Positions 5,933-9,833 of a DNA stretch of 9,833 nt are shown here, one piece after another. The stretch is taken from NCBI GenBank assembly GCA_937927435.1, contig CALBDW010000099.1, positions 1 through 9,833 of the forward strand. The letters are read 5' to 3'. The DNA comes from an uncultured Bdellovibrionales bacterium. Lineage in GTDB: Bacteria; Bdellovibrionota; Bdellovibrionia; Bdellovibrionales; JAMPXM01. Positions within the stretch are counted from its first letter, which is position 1; each line of letters starts with the position of its first letter. The position numbers and the translations under genes are program-made. Below the pieces are notes generated by a model that saw only the letters and a list, made by a program, of their open reading frames with translations, did no database searches and was not told where the DNA came from.

Positions 5933-7864
5933 TTATGCGAACGAACCGTTGCCAGCTAAGCCGCGGTAATCTGCGAGGCCAGCGCCGATATCGTGAACGA
6001 TTTGGAACTTAACGCCAGTTCCGAACTTCTCCTCGATATTGATTTGCGGGCCTTGGCCTTCGAGAGTTCCAAGTTCGATGATGTCGATGTCGGCTTTATC
6101 AGCCGCGATGTACCACTTGGTAGCAGAGTTATCATCGAGCCGCGGATCCGTGATGTAACCCTTGAAGATGTTTTTCCAAGGATTCGCACGATCATCTTTC
6201 GTCGGAACGACATCCTTCGAGAGGAACTGACCGGCCACAGTTTCGAGTGCAACCGGGACGATAAGCCAAGACGGACGAATCGTGATGTGAGCACCGTCGC
6301 GACCTTTTTGCTTACGCATTTTCGCGACAAGCTTTCCGACGTTCGTCACGTCGATCGATGCAGCGGATTCCGTGTTGGCGTGAGCGCTTGAGAACAACTT
6401 CTCGCCGTCGCTCATTACAGGGTTGTTATTGATGAGCGCCCAAACGAGATCGGATTCCTTTTCGCGAGCACGGCGAGCCGCCATTTGCGGAAGCCGCGAG
6501 AACGCATCCATATCGTCGTTGATGATCGTTTCACGCGAAAGCATGACTTCGCGAGCGTAAGAGTCGAGTTTGTACCACTCTTTTCCGTCCGAGATCAGTC
6601 CACGCTCGATTTCGCCGAGTTCATTTTTCTTTTTCAACTCGGGGAAGTCGCCGAGACCGACGATGTACTTCGGTTTAAAGTCGCTCAAAGAAACGCGACG
6701 CACGATCGGATCGAACGTCTGAGGAGCCTCAGCATATTCAGCCTGAAGCTCTTTGTTGATCGCATCCATGAGAACAGCCGGGAAATCCGACGTGCTCATA
6801 GCGCGCTGGACGATGTTGTGCGGGCTCATGGAGTAAGCGTCACGGCCAGCAAAAAGGCGAGCCATATCGAGAAGCTTCATGTAGCGATATTGCTTTCCCT
6901 TTTCAGTGAGCGTGACGTGTTTAGAACCAGCGCGGACGCGGATCGCTTCGACAATGCCTTCGCGGAGGGTTTCGCCTTCGTCACGCACAACCGTGAAACC
7001 GCAATGCTGAGAGCGAACTTCTTCTTTCTGGCTCTTTTGAGCGAGCAGTTCGAGAACATAGGCGCGAGCCTCATCAGCGGTCTTGCCTTCATCGATGAGT
7101 TTTTCGGCGACATCATCGCCGAGTGCGGCAGCGCGAACCGCCTGACGGATTTCTTTCATCCTCTGACGCTCAGCCTTCACTGCGGCTTCTCTTTCAGCCT
7201 GAACATCAACTGTAGTGGCCGCTTGCTTTTCATTTGCGGCCTCACCTTGCTTCGTTTCAAGTTCTGTCATTACCCTATCCCTCCCGGATTGGTTTCGAAG
7301 TAAAATGATTACTTCGTTTTCTTTTGGTTTGATTTCACGTTCCGATCTGATTCCGGCATTCGGATCAGCCGGCACCGGAACAAGACTCACTTCAACAGGC
7401 TCCCAGTCGATTGCTCTGAGAGTTTTCATATTAGCGCCAGGCTCGGTGGCGTCTTCGTATTTGTGGACGCGATAACCGATAGAGACGTTGCGGATGATTC
7501 CCGCTTTAACGTCCTGGAAAATTTCCTCGACATCTTTGCGAGTCGAAAAGCGAACAATGCCTCGCATTTTTTCGCCTTCAACCCATGCTTTTTCAACGAC
7601 TCCAATTTGATCATTAAGAGTGACACGCCAATGACTATTGAGTAGCGGCGCGCCGTTGCGGAACCGATCCCAGCGGATGTGCTCTTCCTTCATCGAAAGA
7701 ACTTCGATGAATTCACCAATATCCCAGTTGAACATCCTAACTGGGGTCGATGTCGTGAAGACCATCTCAACGGTGCGATACTCCTCGTTGATGGTCTCAG
7801 GTAAAAAGCGGCATTCCATGTCGAGCATCGGAATGCTCCGCGTGATCTTTCGTTCATTCAGCAT
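5933..7864 (-). CDS. Prohead protease / major capsid protein fusion
   Basis: 643 residues from ATG 7862-7864, preceded nine bases upstream by GGAG; the frame also has ATGs at 7879 and 7870 with poorer spacing. Residues 1-175 are an HK97-type prohead serine protease: the likely catalytic His is H78 in APLLNSHW, the Ser is S128 in IIRNVSIGYRV, and E155 or E158 in WEPVEVSLVPVPADP is the probable third member. Residues about 184-285 form a charged, Glu/Lys/Arg/Ala-rich helical region (QAEREAAVKAERQRMKEIRQ) that looks like a scaffold segment. Residues about 295-643 resemble the Mu gpT-type major head subunit (for example DLVWALINNNPVMSDGEKLF, and HITIRPSWLIVPVALETVAG). Protease-capsid fusions of this kind are known in phages. 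The protease should cut the scaffold away during maturation. The start overlaps the portal end by 11 bases. Confidence 0.9.
   Translation of the reverse strand: MLNERKITRSIPMLDMECRFLPETINEEYRTVEMVFTTSTPVRMFNWDIGEFIEVLSMKEEHIRWDRFRNGAPLLNSHWRVTLNDQIGVVEKAWVEGEKMRGIVRFSTRKDVEEIFQDVKAGIIRNVSIGYRVHKYEDATEPGANMKTLRAIDWEPVEVSLVPVPADPNAGIRSEREIKPKENEVIILLRNQSGRDRVMTELETKQGEAANEKQAATTVDVQAEREAAVKAERQRMKEIRQAVRAAALGDDVAEKLIDEGKTADEARAYVLELLAQKSQKEEVRSQHCGFTVVRDEGETLREGIVEAIRVRAGSKHVTLTEKGKQYRYMKLLDMARLFAGRDAYSMSPHNIVQRAMSTSDFPAVLMDAINKELQAEYAEAPQTFDPIVRRVSLSDFKPKYIVGLGDFPELKKKNELGEIERGLISDGKEWYKLDSYAREVMLSRETIINDDMDAFSRLPQMAARRAREKESDLVWALINNNPVMSDGEKLFSSAHANTESAASIDVTNVGKLVAKMRKQKGRDGAHITIRPSWLIVPVALETVAGQFLSKDVVPTKDDRANPWKNIFKGYITDPRLDDNSATKWYIAADKADIDIIELGTLEGQGPQINIEEKFGTGVKFQIVHDIGAGLADYRGLAGNGSFA
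7268..7285 (-). promoter_or_regulatory. Internal ribosome binding site and ATG in the fusion gene
   Basis: On the coding strand GGGAGGG (7279-7285) stands eight bases before an in-frame ATG (7268-7270), Met199 of the fusion. It is the best Shine-Dalgarno match in the gene, better than that of the gene's own start. Initiation here would give a 445-residue scaffold-capsid protein without the protease. The site falls exactly in the join after the protease domain. Inferred from sequence only. Confidence 0.6.
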
Positions 7865-9359
7865 CGACATTTTCTCCATCTGCTGACTCGCTTGCTTTAG
7901 GCTGAATCATCCCTGATTTCGTCACTTTTCTCGGGTCGGAATCGACAACTATGCCGAGTTCATCTAGCAGCTTGAAGTCAGCGGCCATTTCGTTCAGCAC
8001 TTCGCGCGGCTCATACCCGAGCTGTCTGATTGCTTCGCTGAGACTCATGAACCCGGCGCGAACCGCATCCCGCAAGGCCTGTATTTCCTTGATCGGGTCA
8101 ATCATTTCTCGTCGCGGTGGAGTCCAATTTGAAGAGGCCCCGGAAATTTCTATGCCTGTTAATGCACCCGCTTCGAGGAACCACCGGAAAACACCCTGAC
8201 AAACTCGCGGGATGAACGTGATCCAACGGAACATCTCAACGTCACGATGGAAACCAATCCACGACATCCGACCGGATGAGAAATTCACGTTAGAGAAATC
8301 ACCGGCGAGAATCTCGTAAGGGACGCGCATTCCGGCCGCGATCGAACGCAACGTGATCTGCGAAAAATCTTTGTAACCAGCGAACGGCGGCGGCTGACTG
8401 AATCGAACATCCTGACCTGGCAACAGCTCCCAGAGAAGACCGGGCTCAACTTTCTCGGGAAGCCCATCGTCGGGACCATCTTCATCAGCTGCATCAAGCG
8501 GCTTTGTGACAAATGCTGTAAAGCATGATGCAATCTTTTGACTTACGAGTGCTGCATCCTGTGCTTCATCGAAGTCGCGCATTTTGATGATCACAGGTGC
8601 CGCACGAGGAATTCCACGAACTTGTCCAGGACGTAACACCTCGAAGAGCGGAATGATTTCAGTTCCAGAAATTCGAATCGACGCTTGCCGCTTGAACCTA
8701 GTTGTGTCGCCGGGATGATTTGGGAAAAGCCAGTAGGCACGACGGCGACCAAGTCGGTCGAACTCAACACCCTGAATGATGAATCCGCCATCATCTAGCT
8801 CTTCGTTCTTTGTAGTGTCGAGGTAGTCGGACTCAAGAATCTGGATCTGCATCGGAACCGAAAGGCCGTCAGAGAAATTTCGCCAACGGCGGCGAATCAG
8901 AACCTCGCCACCTTCAAACATCGCGCGCGCCATGAGTGCTTGAAGTCCGTAAAAGTCGTGAAGACCATCAGCATCAATCTCGGTCGTTTCAGCCCACGAC
9001 TCCCATGCCGCCCGCAACGCTTTTTCGGCCCCCGCTCTTGGCGACGAAATCTTCGCAATGATTCCGGTCCCGATGGTGTTTCCGACAAGTTCAGCTATGG
9101 CCTTAGCTGCGTAACCGTTGTTGCGAATGAGGTCACGCGAACGATCCCTAAGCGTCGAGAGTGCTGGCAAGTTTTCGGCATTAACGGACGTTGATGGAGT
9201 CCGCCAGTTCTGGACTCTCTTCCCTTTGCCGGCACCTTCATATGCGCGACCAAATACAACTGTCGCCGGCGCCTTCGCTACGACATCTTTCGCCGATCTT
9301 TTTGCCGTTTTCTTCTTGGTCTCTGATTTCTTCTTTACCGCATTTTTCCGCCGCGTCAT
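7854..9359 (-). CDS. Portal protein, lambda gpB family
   Basis: 501 residues. Twelve subunits form the ring at one head vertex through which DNA enters and leaves. Family landmarks appear in order: RDLIRNNGYAAKAI (75-88), W119/W122 followed by the FEGGEVLIRR strand (148-157), QILESDYLD (173-181), QGVEFDRLGRRRAYWLFP (196-213), VLRPGQVRGIPRAAP (241-255), SIAAGMRVPYEILAGDFSN (339-357) with FSSGR, and NWTPPRREMIDPIKEI (411-426). Length agrees with lambda gpB (533). The first 24 residues contain 12 Lys/Arg and are probably disordered. The ATG overlaps the gpW-like stop as ATGA and has AAGGG upstream; its C-terminus overlaps the start of the protease-capsid fusion. Confidence 0.95.
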   Translation of the reverse strand: MTRRKNAVKKKSETKKKTAKRSAKDVVAKAPATVVFGRAYEGAGKGKRVQNWRTPSTSVNAENLPALSTLRDRSRDLIRNNGYAAKAIAELVGNTIGTGIIAKISSPRAGAEKALRAAWESWAETTEIDADGLHDFYGLQALMARAMFEGGEVLIRRRWRNFSDGLSVPMQIQILESDYLDTTKNEELDDGGFIIQGVEFDRLGRRRAYWLFPNHPGDTTRFKRQASIRISGTEIIPLFEVLRPGQVRGIPRAAPVIIKMRDFDEAQDAALVSQKIASCFTAFVTKPLDAADEDGPDDGLPEKVEPGLLWELLPGQDVRFSQPPPFAGYKDFSQITLRSIAAGMRVPYEILAGDFSNVNFSSGRMSWIGFHRDVEMFRWITFIPRVCQGVFRWFLEAGALTGIEISGASSNWTPPRREMIDPIKEIQALRDAVRAGFMSLSEAIRQLGYEPREVLNEMAADFKLLDELGIVVDSDPRKVTKSGMIQPKASESADGENVDAE

Positions 9360-9556
9360 TCTAAACCCTTCGAGTACGTCGGGTTCACGCGGCGAGTTTT
9401 CTTCGAAATACCAAGCTCCCGCTTCATGAGTTCACGAAGCTTCAGCATTTGATTGAGGCCATAATATGTAACTTCGCTATCTTTGAAGCGAACCTTCGAT
9501 TCGCCCCGCTTGATTGCCTGTTCAAGCGCCTCAAGATCTTCTATTGTCCAGGACAC
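9356..9556 (-). CDS. Head-tail connector protein (lambda gpW-like)
   Basis: 66 residues, nearly the size of lambda gpW (68). The start is GTG (9554-9556) with AGAGG seven bases upstream, eleven bases after the terminase stop. The layout is the gpW one: an N-terminal helix (SWTIEDLEALEQAIKRGESK), a two-strand hairpin (VRFKDSEVTYYG), a second helix (LNQMLKLRELMKRELG) and a basic tail (KKTRRVNP). gpW-type proteins bind below the portal after packaging to keep DNA inside and provide the surface for the next joining protein. The order terminase, W, portal is the same as lambda A-W-B. Confidence 0.9.
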   Translation of the reverse strand: MSWTIEDLEALEQAIKRGESKVRFKDSEVTYYGLNQMLKLRELMKRELGISKKTRRVNPTYSKGLE

Positions 9557-9567
9557 CTACTCGCCTC

Positions 9568-9833
9568 TCAAAGAAAAGACGATGAACGCCGACGTTTCAC
9601 CATCCTTTCTTCGCGCGGTTTTTCAGAATTTGAAGATGCTGCAGGTGGAATTTCCTTGAATTTGATCTTTTCCCAGTCGGAATCTTTATACCGATCGATT
9701 CCAAGAATTGCGGCAACGGCTCGGTTATAGACTCTTAAGTCAAGAATCTCATTTCGCTCGTAGTGTTTTTTCCAAACGTAGCGATCGTAACCGTGGCGAT
9801 TGCGCTCTAGTTCAATGTGTTCAGCAGTAAGTT
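9568..9833 (-). CDS. terL: Terminase large subunit, C-terminal end (partial)
   Basis: The frame enters from the right edge and runs 87 codons to the TGA at 9568-9570; the ATPase and most of the nuclease lie outside. Visible are ELERNRHGYDRYVWKK, then HYERNEILDLRVYNRAVAAI, followed by LGIDRYKDSDWEKIKF. The R-NE-LD-RVY-RA pattern with a following W-K/L is the usual close of GpA-type (lambda) large terminases. After it a basic, Ser-rich tail ends in KRRRSSSFL. The protein drives DNA into the prohead with ATP and cuts concatemers. The lambda-type portal and gpW-like neighbour confirm the family. Confidence 0.88.
   Translation of the reverse strand, partial: LTAEHIELERNRHGYDRYVWKKHYERNEILDLRVYNRAVAAILGIDRYKDSDWEKIKFKEIPPAASSNSEKPREERMVKRRRSSSFL

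Noticed and set aside
5505..5969. Plus-strand open frame of 154 codons opposite the decoration gene
   Set aside because: It is antisense to the decoration gene and both stem-loops, with a composition unlike a real protein; the minus-strand gene has a ribosome site and family match.
6485..7303. Plus-strand open frame of 272 codons opposite the capsid fusion
   Set aside because: It lies wholly inside a well-supported capsid gene on the other strand, has no recognisable domain, and is Phe/Arg/Ser-rich as expected for an antisense reading of that gene's codons.
1..9833. tRNA genes, CRISPR arrays, transposase remnants, diversity-generating template/variable repeats
   Set aside because: None was found by eye on either strand; nearly all bases are used by tightly packed minus-strand genes.

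Overview
The window is one block of tailed-phage (Caudoviricetes) late structural genes. Every credible gene lies on the minus strand, so transcription runs from the right edge (9833) to the left edge (1). It may come from a prophage, a free phage or a metagenomic contig: there are no bacterial genes, no integrase and no attachment sites to decide. The block is almost entirely coding. Neighbouring genes overlap or lie a few bases apart, and three junctions (9356-9359, 5105-5108, 1608-1611) are ATGA stop/start overlaps that suggest coupled translation. The only intergenic gaps longer than 20 bases are the two on either side of the decoration-protein gene, and each holds a perfect 9-bp stem-loop. 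No promoter, tRNA, CRISPR array or insertion sequence was seen. The tail genes have no sheath, so the particle is probably a siphovirus. The host cannot be fixed. A signal-peptide protein at the left end and the style of the fibre-like protein are compatible with a Gram-negative bacterium, but that is weak evidence.

Head module, right to left: C-terminal end of the large terminase (9568-9833, cut by the window edge), a gpW-like connector (9356-9556), a lambda-type portal (7854-9359), and a long fusion of an HK97-type prohead protease, a charged scaffold-like linker and a Mu gpT-like major capsid protein (5933-7864). Then come a DUF2190-like decoration protein (5499-5855) and a gpFII-like head-tail attachment protein (5105-5416). 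Inside the fusion gene a strong Shine-Dalgarno sequence and an in-frame ATG at 7270 could make the scaffold-capsid part alone, which would explain how a virus with a fused protease gets enough capsid subunits.

Tail module: gpU-like tail terminator (4683-5108), tail tube protein (4097-4666), the tail assembly chaperone pair (3825-4088 and 3529-3795), and the tape measure protein (1608-3548). The two chaperone frames are joined by a canonical -1 slippery heptamer, A AAA AAC, immediately before the first stop codon, as in the lambda G/GT arrangement. Downstream, the lambda tip genes M-L-K-I-J are not seen within this window. In their place are a 258-residue protein of an unnamed phage tail family (835-1611), a 193-residue fibre-like protein with a coiled coil (252-833), and the start of a signal-peptide protein with a fibre-like motif (1-247, cut by the edge).

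Working together: portal, capsid, protease and decoration protein build and mature the head; terminase packages DNA through the portal; gpW- and FII-like proteins close the head and receive the tail; the chaperones wrap the tape measure while tube subunits polymerise to a length set by it; the gpU-like protein caps the tube; and the last three proteins probably form or contribute to the tail tip and host contact.
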